Part shown: piece after piece, positions 54,026 through 62,111 of the stretch
Layout of the letters: each line of letters starts with the position of its first letter
How positions within the stretch are numbered: the stretch's first letter is position 1
Origin: WTGU01 sp965200925
GTDB lineage: Bacteria; Pseudomonadota; Alphaproteobacteria; UBA828
DNA: 64,000 nucleotides
Direction of reading: 5' to 3'
Assembly (NCBI GenBank): GCA_965200925.1
Contig: OZ241738.1
Span: forward strand, 806,001-870,000
Made by a program: the position numbers and the translations under genes
The notes under the pieces: generated by a model
What the model was told of the DNA's origin: nothing
Databases searched by the model: none
What the model saw: only the letters and a program-made list of their open reading frames with translations

Positions 54026-54706
54026 ATGGGCCTCGTCGTGATCACCGGATGCGACCGCGGGATCGGGCGGGCGCTTTGCCTCGCCTATCGCGCACGCGGC
54101 GACCGGGTCGTCGCCGCGTGCCTGGATGACTCCGAGGCGTTGCGCGCCCGCGGCGTTCGGGTCGAGGCCGGAATCGACGTGACGTCGGACGTGACGGTCG
54201 GCCGGCTCGCCCGGCGGCTGGCGGACGACGGCGCGGCGATCGACATCCTCGTCAACAACGCCGGCGTGATGGGATCCGACCGGCTCGGCGCGCTCGACTA
54301 CGACGCCATCCGCCAGCAGTTCGAGGTCAACGCCTTGGGGCCGCTCCGCGTGACCGAGGCGCTGCTGGACCGCCTGCGGCCGGGCGCCAAGGTCGCGTTC
54401 GTCACCAGCCGGGTCGGCTCGCTCGGCGACAACCTGTCGGGTGGTTCCTACGGCTACCGGATTTCCAAGTGCGCCGCCAACATGGTGGCGGTCAATCTCG
54501 CGCACGACCTCGCGTGGCGCGGCGTGGCGACGGCGATCCTGCATCCTGGCGCCGTGGCGACGGACATGACCCTCGATTCCGAACGCACGGAGGCCCTGCC
54601 GCCGGAGACCGCCGCGCGGGCGCTGATCGAGCGGATCGACCTGACGACGCCCGAATCGCCGCTCGCGTTCTGGCATGCGCCCGGGCGCACGGTGCTCCCC
54701 TGGTGA
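54026..54706 (+). CDS. SDR family oxidoreductase
   Basis: A 226-residue short-chain dehydrogenase. The NAD(P) motif is TGCDRGIGRAL, the structural motif is NNAGVMG and the catalytic residues are Ser in FVTSRVGS, with YxxxK in YGYRISK. CAGGGA precedes the ATG. It is close to CsgA-type/C-factor SDRs. The substrate is unknown. It lies convergent with the monooxygenase genes, 31 bases from their end, and could process their product, but being on the opposite strand weakens that idea. Confidence 0.88.
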   Translation: MGLVVITGCDRGIGRALCLAYRARGDRVVAACLDDSEALRARGVRVEAGIDVTSDVTVGRLARRLADDGAAIDILVNNAGVMGSDRLGALDYDAIRQQFEVNALGPLRVTEALLDRLRPGAKVAFVTSRVGSLGDNLSGGSYGYRISKCAANMVAVNLAHDLAWRGVATAILHPGAVATDMTLDSERTEALPPETAARALIERIDLTTPESPLAFWHAPGRTVLPW

Positions 54707-54737
54707 GCGAGGGGTGCTGCGCGGGCGGTGCGGGCGG

Positions 54738-55727
54738 TCAGCCGGCGAGGCCGAGCCCCCGGTGGAAGGCCATTAGCGCGGCGAACGCCGCCTCCGCGGC
54801 GTCATCCTGTTCCGGCAGTGCCCCGCAATAGGCGCGGATCGCCCGCTCGGCGAGCGGCATCCACTTGTCGAGCCAGCCGCGGAGGACGGGACGGTTGTTC
54901 TCGTTCGCGAGCGAATAGGTGACCAGCGCGGCGCTCCAGCGCCGGGAGCGCTCGCTGTCGCGCAATTGGTTGTCGGCGATCAGGGCGAGAAGCCCGTCGT
55001 CGAAGCGGCGCGCCACCCGCCCGAGCTGGCGGTGCGCTTCGTCGGCGGCGGGTTTCGCCACCAGGTTGAGCGCCGCGAAATGCTCGCCCCAATCGTAGGT
55101 CGCGAGCGTCTTCTCCAGGAGCGCGCGAAAGCCCTGCCAAGCTTCGTCTGCCTCCCAGGTCGCGCGTTCCGTCTTGCCGAACCCGCGCAGCGGATGGGCC
55201 TTTTGCAGCTCGCGGGTGCGGTAGGCGACGCGGGAGAGCCAGCGGAATTCGTCTCCGTCCTGGAACCCGGCGCAGGCGGTGACGGTGCTCGCCGGCGCGA
55301 TCTGCACCAGATAGGCCGCGCCCATCTGGAGCGCCATCTGAAGGAAGCGCCGCGGCGTGTAGAGCCGCTCGAGCGCCGCGAGCCATTCAGGCGAGAGCGT
55401 CGAGTCGTGGCCGATCTCGTTGTGCTCGTCCAGCAGGCCGTCGACATATTGCTCCTGCTGGTCCTGGAGCCGCGTGTAGACGCGGTAGATCAGTTCGTCC
55501 GGATCGCGAAAGCCCTCCCAATCGTCATGCCGGAGCGGGCTCTCGGAGACGTTGCGCTTGTAGAAGGCGTTCATCGGCAGCAGCGGGGCGGGGGAGAGTT
55601 CGTAGGCTTGGTCGGGATGGCGCGTGCGGGTTTGCAGGTTGGTGGTGACGACCTCGTACTCGCTCGGCCGCCGCCGCTTCCCGGCGAGGCCGCTCCAGGT
55701 CTTCATCCCCTTGATTTCGGCGGCCAT
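54738..55727 (-). CDS. Diiron monooxygenase hydroxylase beta subunit (TmoE-like)
   Basis: A 329-residue protein of the aromatic/alkene monooxygenase beta family. It has the fold of the alpha subunit but no diiron ligands. Typical segments are RPSEYEVVTTNLQTRTRHPDQ near the N-terminus, YTPRRFLQMALQMGAAYLVQIAP and LLEKTLATYDWGEHFAALNLV. It dimerises with alpha in the (alpha-beta-gamma)2 hydroxylase. It is the last gene of the block, 11 bases after the effector gene. Confidence 0.9.
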   Translation of the reverse strand: MAAEIKGMKTWSGLAGKRRRPSEYEVVTTNLQTRTRHPDQAYELSPAPLLPMNAFYKRNVSESPLRHDDWEGFRDPDELIYRVYTRLQDQQEQYVDGLLDEHNEIGHDSTLSPEWLAALERLYTPRRFLQMALQMGAAYLVQIAPASTVTACAGFQDGDEFRWLSRVAYRTRELQKAHPLRGFGKTERATWEADEAWQGFRALLEKTLATYDWGEHFAALNLVAKPAADEAHRQLGRVARRFDDGLLALIADNQLRDSERSRRWSAALVTYSLANENNRPVLRGWLDKWMPLAERAIRAYCGALPEQDDAAEAAFAALMAFHRGLGLAG

Positions 55728-55738
55728 GGGCGCCCTCC

Positions 55739-56032
55739 CTACCGCGCGACGAACCGGATGCCGTCCGGCTCGGTACGAATGAACCCGGCGAAGCTCGGCA
55801 TATTGGCCTCGATGTCGCCGCGGGTGACCGGGCGCCCGAGCATGGTGCCCACCGTCTCGTAGCGGAGCACGCATTCACCCGGGACTTTGATCCGCACGTA
55901 GGAGGCATGCGGTTCGGTGGTGATCGTGCGCCCCGCATTGTCCTCGCGGATCGCCTCGAGGACGGCGTCGGCGATCTCGCCGGTGCGCATCACGGGGCCG
56001 ACAAGATCGCCGGCATCGCCCTCGTTCGCCAT
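55739..56032 (-). CDS. Monooxygenase effector protein (MmoB/DmpM/TmoD family)
   Basis: A 97-residue coupling protein with the family pattern VGPVMRTGEIADAVLEAIRED, then ASYVRIKVPGECVLRYETVGTMLGRPV. It has no cofactor; it binds the hydroxylase near the diiron site and tunes O2 activation. It lies 16 bases after the TmoB-like gene, where toluene and isoprene operons normally hold the Rieske ferredoxin gene (tmoC/isoC); there is no room for it here. Confidence 0.9.
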   Translation of the reverse strand: MANEGDAGDLVGPVMRTGEIADAVLEAIREDNAGRTITTEPHASYVRIKVPGECVLRYETVGTMLGRPVTRGDIEANMPSFAGFIRTEPDGIRFVAR

Positions 56033-56048
56033 GGCCTTCCTCCCCCGT

Positions 56049-56309
56049 TCAGCGGGCGCGATAGATTTCGACGGCCTCCATCGCGGCGAAGCCGGCTTCT
56101 TCGATCGTGAGGCCACGGGGGAGGGGGCCGTCGCCGCCCTGTACCCGGACCTCGAACACGGCGTCCGCCGGCGGCGGCGCGACCAGCACGCCCACGAGTT
56201 GTGCCGACGCCTTGTCGATCAGCGTCGCCATGGTGTCGCCGGTATCGAAGACCTGGACCTTGTAGCCGTAATCGCCCTCGAAGAGGACGGCGAGCGGAAT
56301 GTCGGCCAT
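56049..56309 (-). CDS. Diiron monooxygenase hydroxylase gamma subunit (TmoB-like)
   Basis: An 86-residue ubiquitin-like subunit starting MADIPLAVLFEGDYGYKVQVFDTGDTM, as in TmoB/TouB/IsoB proteins. It packs on the alpha subunit of the hydroxylase. Its ATG comes 5 bases after the alpha-subunit stop. Confidence 0.88.
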   Translation of the reverse strand: MADIPLAVLFEGDYGYKVQVFDTGDTMATLIDKASAQLVGVLVAPPPADAVFEVRVQGGDGPLPRGLTIEEAGFAAMEAVEIYRAR

Positions 56310-56314
56310 GGGGC

Positions 56315-57835
56315 CTACTCGGCGGCGGCGGCGCGCGGCGCATCGTAGCCGTCGATCCACCGGTAATCGTAGCCGCAGACGCCCCTCTCTTCGAGGCTCT
56401 GGCCCATATATTCGTAGAACCCGTCCGGCCCCGGCGGAACGGTGCCGTCGAGAACCCGGTCGATGATGCTGCGGTGGCCCTGGTAGCGGGCCGGTTCGAG
56501 CGTGAAGATCCATTTGCAGGGCTCGGAGCAGAAGTGGTAGCGTCGGCCCTCGTGGTCCAGGTGGAAGTCGGTGGCGTTCCACGTCCCGCCGTCCTTCCGG
56601 CGGCCAGCGCCGGCGATTCCTGTCACTTCCAGCCCGCACATGTTACAGATCAGCGGCGGAATTTCCGGCACCGTCCTCTCGAACCGGCCGTTGCGGATGT
56701 TGTCGATCACCACGTCCCAGCATTGGCCGTAGGTGTCGTTCCAGCCGGGATATTTCTCCTCCAGCCAGTCGCGCTCGGCGGGCGATACGCAGGCGATCGG
56801 ACGCCACCATTCCGTCGCGCGGTAGATGTAGACGCCGATCTGCTGGGCGTGGTGGAAGGTTTCGATGTCGTGCAGGAAGTAATCCCAGTACCAGGGCAGG
56901 GCGAGGCCGAGCGCCTCGATATTGCGGGCGAACTGGTCGACCACCCATTCGTGCATGAACTCCTTGAGCGAGTGCTCGCGGTATTCCAGCGGCGTGTAGT
57001 AGTCCATCGAGATGCCGCTGAGCGCGGAGAACTGCTTCCAGATGCGCCAGAAGCCGATGTCCACCAGCCGCTGGGCCTCGGCCTTGCGGCCGTTCTCGAT
57101 CATGATGCCGATCAGCGGCGTGCCGATCTGTGCGTGGCGCGCCTCGTCCGTCTGGATGCTCTGCAACATGGTGGCGAAGCTGTGGTCGCCGGCCTTCGCT
57201 GCGTCCGCCGAAAGCCCGATGAATTGCAGGTTGGTGAAACCCTGCTCGAAGGCGAAGTTGGTCATGATCGCGGCGCTGATCGCGTCGCGTGTGTGCTCGA
57301 TGTCGTCGAGGGCGTGGCGCAGGCTGATGATAATCCAATTCTCGGTCTTGGACGATTTGTGGGCCCAGTCGAACACCCGATCCTGCTTGATGAACTCATA
57401 GGCGAAGTACATCTGAATCTGGCCGTGGCGGATTTCGTCGAGGGTGCCGAAAGTCGCCATGTTGCGCATCCCCGGGGCGCGGCTGAACCGGGTCATGCGG
57501 GCGAAGGCTGAGGCGGAGTGGAACTCGGCGAAGCCGATAGGGCTGAAATGGAGGGCGAGCAATGCCTTCCAGTGCGGCGAGGATTTTCGGAAGAAATCCG
57601 CCCGCGCCAGCGCGGACTTCACCGAGTAAGCGCCGATGTCCTTGTCGCGCTGGGTCTGGACGTAGTCTCGGTAGGAGACCTTGTAGGGCTCGTCGAAGGT
57701 TTCCCACTGCTCGACCGGGATACCGTAAGGATCGCTGAACGCCGGCGGGAACAGCGCCTCCTCGTCAACGTAGCGGGGCGTCCAGTTGGTATCCCGCGCG
57801 AAATCGTACCATTCGTGCATGTCGAGAAGCGCCAT
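56315..57835 (-). CDS. Diiron monooxygenase hydroxylase alpha subunit (TmoA-like)
   Basis: A 506-residue catalytic subunit, close to TmoA/TouA length. Diiron ligands are Glu in IGFAEFHSASAFARM (~residue 104), ExxH in LDEIRHGQIQM (~134-137), Glu in AFEQGFTNLQF (~197) and ExxH in TDEARHAQIG (~231-234). A C-terminal YHS-type segment has CNMCGLEV and YHFCSEPCKW, as in TmoA relatives. The enzyme inserts oxygen into an aromatic ring or alkene double bond. Toluene, phenol, isoprene or propene cannot be told apart by eye. It follows the ABC transporter binding-protein gene by 59 bases on the same strand. Confidence 0.93.
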   Translation of the reverse strand: MALLDMHEWYDFARDTNWTPRYVDEEALFPPAFSDPYGIPVEQWETFDEPYKVSYRDYVQTQRDKDIGAYSVKSALARADFFRKSSPHWKALLALHFSPIGFAEFHSASAFARMTRFSRAPGMRNMATFGTLDEIRHGQIQMYFAYEFIKQDRVFDWAHKSSKTENWIIISLRHALDDIEHTRDAISAAIMTNFAFEQGFTNLQFIGLSADAAKAGDHSFATMLQSIQTDEARHAQIGTPLIGIMIENGRKAEAQRLVDIGFWRIWKQFSALSGISMDYYTPLEYREHSLKEFMHEWVVDQFARNIEALGLALPWYWDYFLHDIETFHHAQQIGVYIYRATEWWRPIACVSPAERDWLEEKYPGWNDTYGQCWDVVIDNIRNGRFERTVPEIPPLICNMCGLEVTGIAGAGRRKDGGTWNATDFHLDHEGRRYHFCSEPCKWIFTLEPARYQGHRSIIDRVLDGTVPPGPDGFYEYMGQSLEERGVCGYDYRWIDGYDAPRAAAAE

Positions 57836-57894
57836 GTTCCCAGTCCTCCCCGGGCGGGCGGCGGTATCGGTTCCCGCCGCCCGCCGCTCCGGCA

Positions 57895-58953
57895 TCAACC
57901 GCCGAGCGCGTCTTTCAGGATCGAGCAGTCGATCCCCTTGGCGGGATCGACGGTTTCAGCCATGAGGCCGAAGGTCACCCACCACTTGTTGGTGAGCGCC
58001 CAGTGGTCGACGATCTGACCGTTACGCTGGTCGAACGGCGGATTGCCCTCGGCGACGCCACAGAACCGCGCCGACTCTTCGAGGCTGTACATGTAGAGCG
58101 TTCCGTCGTCGGGGTTGTTCTCACCGCCGAGAATCGACTGCACGTCGTCCACCGTGAATTGCATGGCCTCGGCGATGATTCTGTTGCCCTCCGCCGGGTT
58201 CTCGCGCCACCACTCGACCGCCGCGTAGCGCGCCCTGGTCAGTGCCACGAGAACATCGCGTCGTTCTTCGATGAACGTGTCCGAGACGAACATGGCGTCC
58301 GCGATCAACCCCTCCTTGAGCCAGTATTCCTCGCCGGAGTGGCTGACCTCGCGCGCGCCGGGAAGCTCGGCGAGCACCTGGCCACCGTAAGGGTCCCACA
58401 GCTCGGCGGCGGCGAGATCACCCGACATCATCGCGGCGGCGGCGTCGCCGGCGATGAGGTTCACCATCTCCACCTCGTCCCACTTGATGCCCTGCTGTTC
58501 GAGCCAGATCGCCATGTATATCTGCGAGAGGCCGCCTTCCAGGACCGCGACCTTCCTGCCCTTGAGATCGGCCGGCTCCTTGATGTCGGGGTGGACGATG
58601 ATGTGGTCGGAGCCGTTGCCGAGATTGGTCAGGCCGAGCAGCTTGACCGGCATCTCCTCGGCCGCCGCGATCGGTCCGAATTCGATCGTGCTCGTAACCA
58701 CGTCGAGCTGGCCGCTGGCGAGCAAGCCGAAGCTTTGCACCGGGTCCTCGATGATCGAGATGTCGAGATCGAGGTCCGGGGCGAGACCCTTCTCCTGGAC
58801 GATGTGGAGGAAGCCGTAGCCGGGCCAGCTGAAATGGGCGACGCGGACGGTCTCCTTCGCGGCCGCGGTGCCGGTCGTCCCGAGTACGGCGAGGGCGCCG
58901 GCGAGCACCGCCAGGGCCGCCCACACGTGACGGCTCGTTCCCTGTCGAATCAT
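57895..58953 (-). CDS. ABC transporter substrate-binding protein (SsuA/TauA/THI5-like)
   Basis: A 352-residue periplasmic protein with a signal peptide (ALAVLAGALAVLGTTGTAAA) and the NMT1/THI5-like fold: HFSWPGYGFLHIVQEKGLAP, then VQSFGLLASGQLDVVTST and LKGRKVAVLEGGLSQIYMAIWLEQQ. Relatives bind sulfonates, taurine, nitrate, or pyrimidine or aromatic compounds. It overlaps the ATPase gene by 4 bases and precedes the monooxygenase alpha gene, so the ligand may be the monooxygenase substrate or its precursor (inference). Confidence 0.9.
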   Translation of the reverse strand: MIRQGTSRHVWAALAVLAGALAVLGTTGTAAAKETVRVAHFSWPGYGFLHIVQEKGLAPDLDLDISIIEDPVQSFGLLASGQLDVVTSTIEFGPIAAAEEMPVKLLGLTNLGNGSDHIIVHPDIKEPADLKGRKVAVLEGGLSQIYMAIWLEQQGIKWDEVEMVNLIAGDAAAAMMSGDLAAAELWDPYGGQVLAELPGAREVSHSGEEYWLKEGLIADAMFVSDTFIEERRDVLVALTRARYAAVEWWRENPAEGNRIIAEAMQFTVDDVQSILGGENNPDDGTLYMYSLEESARFCGVAEGNPPFDQRNGQIVDHWALTNKWWVTFGLMAETVDPAKGIDCSILKDALGG

Positions 58954-59828
58954 GTCGATGTTCTCCCCTGGTTCCGTTCCTGGCCGATGCGTCCTTCGAT
59001 CTCTTCGCGCATCATCGCATAGAGCTGCCGCTCCATATCCACATAACCCGGATGAACAAGCAACTCTTCCTTTCTCCGGAAGCGCTGGCCGTTTTTGAAA
59101 TCCATGCCGAGGTCGGCTTTGATGCGCCCAGGTTGGCGAGTATAGAAGATGATCCGGTCGGCGAGATAGATCGCCTCCTGGATGTCGTGGGTCACCACGA
59201 TCACGGTCTTGTTCTCGCGCTCGATGATCTCGACGATCATCTCCTCCATTTCCCAGGTGACCTGGGCGTCGAGGGCGCCGAAGGGCTCGTCGAGGAGCAG
59301 CAGTCGCGGGTTCTGCGCCAGGGTGCGGGCGATGGCCACGCGCTGCTTCATGCCGCCGGAGAGCTCGGCGGGATAGGCGTCGGCGAAGTTCTCCAGGTGG
59401 ACGAGAGCCAGGAAATGCGCGGCCCGCTCCCGCCGTTCGGCCTTCGACAGGCCTTGCAGCCTCATACCGTATTCGATGTTCGCTCGCGCGGTGAGCCAGG
59501 GGAACGAGGTGTAGGCCTGGAAGACCATCCCGCGTTCGGGCCCGGGCCCGAGGATCGGCCGGCCGAACATGGTCACGGTGCCGCGCGACGGGTATTCGAG
59601 GCCCGCGATCAGCCGCAGCATGGTCGTCTTGCCGCAGCCGGAGGGGCCGATCATCGCCGTCACCTGATTCGGACGCAGGTCGAAGGAGACGTCGTCGAGC
59701 GCCACGACAGCGCCGCCGAGATAGCTCTTCGTGACCCGGTCCGCCTGTATCGGCGGCGCGTCCGGGGCTTGCGCCCGTGCGCTCGCGTGCGCCTGCGCCG
59801 CCGCGCGCCCGCGTCGGAGGATCATCAT
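58950..59828 (-). CDS. ABC transporter ATP-binding protein (SsuB/TauB type)
   Basis: A 292-residue ATPase with Walker A GPSGCGKTT, Q-loop in VFQAYTSFPWLT, signature LSGGMKQRVAIARTLA, Walker B LLLLDEPFGALDAQ and switch His in VTHDIQEAIYLAD. The C-terminal ~50 residues extend past the usual SsuB end (YVDMERQLYAMMREEIEGR). Start and stop overlap neighbouring genes by 4 bases each, so the three transporter genes are translationally coupled. Confidence 0.94.
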   Translation of the reverse strand: MMILRRGRAAAQAHASARAQAPDAPPIQADRVTKSYLGGAVVALDDVSFDLRPNQVTAMIGPSGCGKTTMLRLIAGLEYPSRGTVTMFGRPILGPGPERGMVFQAYTSFPWLTARANIEYGMRLQGLSKAERRERAAHFLALVHLENFADAYPAELSGGMKQRVAIARTLAQNPRLLLLDEPFGALDAQVTWEMEEMIVEIIERENKTVIVVTHDIQEAIYLADRIIFYTRQPGRIKADLGMDFKNGQRFRRKEELLVHPGYVDMERQLYAMMREEIEGRIGQERNQGRTST

Positions 59829-60706
59829 CGCCTGACGTACATGTAGGGAAACGACAGGCGAGCGGCGATCCGGAAGGCGATATCGGTCAGGACGCCGAGC
59901 ACGCCGATCGTGAGGATGCCGCCCATCATGGTGTCGACGTGCAGGAAGCGCGCGGCGCGCATCATCACGGCGCCGATGCCATCGGTCGCGGCGATGATCT
60001 CGGCGATCACGAGATACGTCCAGGCCACGGCGATCATGTTGCGCATCGAATCGAGTATCTGCGGCGCGGCCGCCCGGAAGGTGATGGCGACGACCTGCCT
60101 GCGGTTCGCGCCCATGGTGAGGCCCGATTCGACGAGTTCGCGCTGAACCGAGAGCGTATTGTCGAGGATAAGGGCGACCAGGAAGAAGAAGCATCCGAGA
60201 AAGAGCAGCGCCATCTTGGCGAAATCGGTCGGCCCGAACCAGACCAGCAGGAGCGGCGCGAAGGAGGCCGCCGGAAGGTAGCGCCAGCCGCCGGTCGTCG
60301 GGTTGATCAGGGCGCGCAGCTTGACGAAACACCCCATCAGCACGCCGAGGGGAACGGCGATCAGGCTGGCGGCGAAAAAGCTCGCATAAATCCGGTAGAG
60401 GCTCGTGCCGATGTCGGCGATGTAGTTCTTCTCCACCAGCAGGTGGACGATCTCGCCGACCACGAGTTCGACACTGGGCAGGAATCGCTGCCTCTCCGCC
60501 GGCGTCGCGTAGTGCGCCGCTTCCCAGACCGCGAAGAAGACGACCACGCCGACGATCCCGAGCAGCACGGTGCGCCTCTGGCTCAGCCGCCCGAGGACCT
60601 CGAGGAACGGCGCCCGCGGCGGCTTGAAGACGGGCGCAGGCGCGTCGGAGGGCGTACCGCCGCCCTCCGCCAAGGTCCCGGTTCCGCGGCGGGGCATCGC
60701 CGTCAT
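59825..60706 (-). CDS. ABC transporter permease (SsuC/TauC type)
   Basis: A 293-residue permease with a ~35-residue Pro-rich cytoplasmic N-terminus and six helices starting VLLGIVGVVVFFAVWEAAHY. The docking loop is LVESGLTMGANRRQVVAITFRAAAPQILDSMRN (~185-215), the BPD_transp_1 signature of this class. It is 38 bases downstream of the triple-RidA gene, with which it probably shares a promoter. Confidence 0.92.
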   Translation of the reverse strand: MTAMPRRGTGTLAEGGGTPSDAPAPVFKPPRAPFLEVLGRLSQRRTVLLGIVGVVVFFAVWEAAHYATPAERQRFLPSVELVVGEIVHLLVEKNYIADIGTSLYRIYASFFAASLIAVPLGVLMGCFVKLRALINPTTGGWRYLPAASFAPLLLVWFGPTDFAKMALLFLGCFFFLVALILDNTLSVQRELVESGLTMGANRRQVVAITFRAAAPQILDSMRNMIAVAWTYLVIAEIIAATDGIGAVMMRAARFLHVDTMMGGILTIGVLGVLTDIAFRIAARLSFPYMYVRR

Positions 60707-60744
60707 GTCGGCATCCGCCCTTCGACGCCCCTCGTGCGGCCCTG

Positions 60745-61980
60745 TCAGCCGTCGACGACGGCGATCGCCTCGACTTCGATCAGCAGATCCTCGAAGGCGT
60801 AGCCGTCGACGCGGACGGCCGTCGCCGCGGGCCCCAGGGGCGGGAAATAATGGCGCCGGACCTCCGTCATCTTCTCCCAGTAGTCGGTGACGCTCTCCCC
60901 CGTGCCCTCGTATTGGTAGTAGGTATTGAGCTTGACCATGTCGCGCATCGTGGCGCCCGCTTCGGCGAGCACCGTCGTCAGGCTCTCGAACACGTTCCTC
61001 GTCTGGGTCGCGATGTCGCCGGTGCCCACGGCGCGGCCGGCGCGGTCGGCCGATATCTGGCCGCCGACGAACACCGCGTTTCCGCTCCGCCAGCCTTGCG
61101 AGAACGGCACCTTCATGCTCCAGCCCCAGTGCCCCGCCGGCATGATCCGCCGGCGCTCCTTGCCGAGATGGGCGATCCCCTCGATCTGGAACACCTCCCC
61201 CTCATGGGGGAACCCCTTGACCCGGAGCCCGGTGCCGGCGGGGCCCGGGTCCGGCAGGTAATCCATCCTGACCCGCGTCATCTCCTCCCAGAACGCGGTG
61301 ACCGCGCGCCCCGTGCCGTCGTGGCTGTAATACGTGTTCAACCGCATCAGGTCCTCGAAGCCGGCGCCGGCCTCGGCCAGCACGCGCCGCATTCCCTCGA
61401 AGCAATGGCGGGTCTGCGCGGCGATGTCGCCCGGGTCACGCAAGGAGCCGCCCGCATCGAGCGGGCGCTGCCCGCCGACGAACACCCAGTCGCCGGCGCG
61501 CCAGCCCTGCGCGTAGGGCGCGCCGGCACCGCGCGACCAATGGTTCGCGGGAGCGAGGAGCGTCTTGTCTCCGCCGAGGACGGCGGTCGCGTCGATCTCC
61601 ACCAGCAGCCCCTCGAAGGCGAGGCCGGCCACCGGCGTTTCGGTGGTGACCGGGCCGGGCGCGCCGCAATAGGCCGCCCGCACGGCGTCGATCCGGCGCA
61701 CGGTCTCGGCCGGGGGCGCGCTCTCGTCGTCCACCACGTAATAGACGTTCTGCTTGACGACGTCGGAAAAATCCGCGCCCGCCTCGCACAGCACCCGGCC
61801 GATGAATTCCATGACGTTCCGGGTCTGGGTTTCGAGATCCCCGCCGACCGCCCGGCCCCGGGCGTCCGCGGAGATCTGGCCGCCGACGAAGAGCAGGTCG
61901 CCGACCTGCCACCCCTGGGAGAGCGTGACCGGCATGCTCCAGTCCCAGTGACCCGCCGGCATGATGCGCCGCTTGTTCAT
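60745..61980 (-). CDS. Triple RidA (YjgF/UK114) domain fusion protein
   Basis: A 411-residue protein made of three tandem RidA-like domains at ~1-140, ~141-273 and ~275-411. Each has the family start (MPAGHWDWSMP / APANHWSRGAG / MPAGHWGWSMK), the core SQGWQVGDLLFVGGQIS-like strand, a TQTRNVxE-like helix and an end like LLVEIDATAVL / FQIEGIAHL / LLIEVEAIAV. The Arg needed for imine deamination in RidA is not at its expected place before the last strand in any domain (Thr is found by eye). Classical RidA is a homotrimer, so this chain may fold as a single-chain trimer. ATG 61980 follows AAGGAG with 8-base spacing; GTG 61989 is an alternative. It heads the transporter-monooxygenase block. Confidence 0.88.
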   Translation of the reverse strand: MNKRRIMPAGHWDWSMPVTLSQGWQVGDLLFVGGQISADARGRAVGGDLETQTRNVMEFIGRVLCEAGADFSDVVKQNVYYVVDDESAPPAETVRRIDAVRAAYCGAPGPVTTETPVAGLAFEGLLVEIDATAVLGGDKTLLAPANHWSRGAGAPYAQGWRAGDWVFVGGQRPLDAGGSLRDPGDIAAQTRHCFEGMRRVLAEAGAGFEDLMRLNTYYSHDGTGRAVTAFWEEMTRVRMDYLPDPGPAGTGLRVKGFPHEGEVFQIEGIAHLGKERRRIMPAGHWGWSMKVPFSQGWRSGNAVFVGGQISADRAGRAVGTGDIATQTRNVFESLTTVLAEAGATMRDMVKLNTYYQYEGTGESVTDYWEKMTEVRRHYFPPLGPAATAVRVDGYAFEDLLIEVEAIAVVDG

Positions 61981-62111
61981 GTCGTGCACTCCTTGCCACC
62001 GGTTCCCGCGAGAAGGCGCGCCCCTCTCACGATCGAGCAGGCGCGGATTGGCGCCTGCCCCGGCCCTCTGTAGAGTCGCTCCGCGCTTCCGTCGCGCCGA
62101 AGGAGGAAAGG

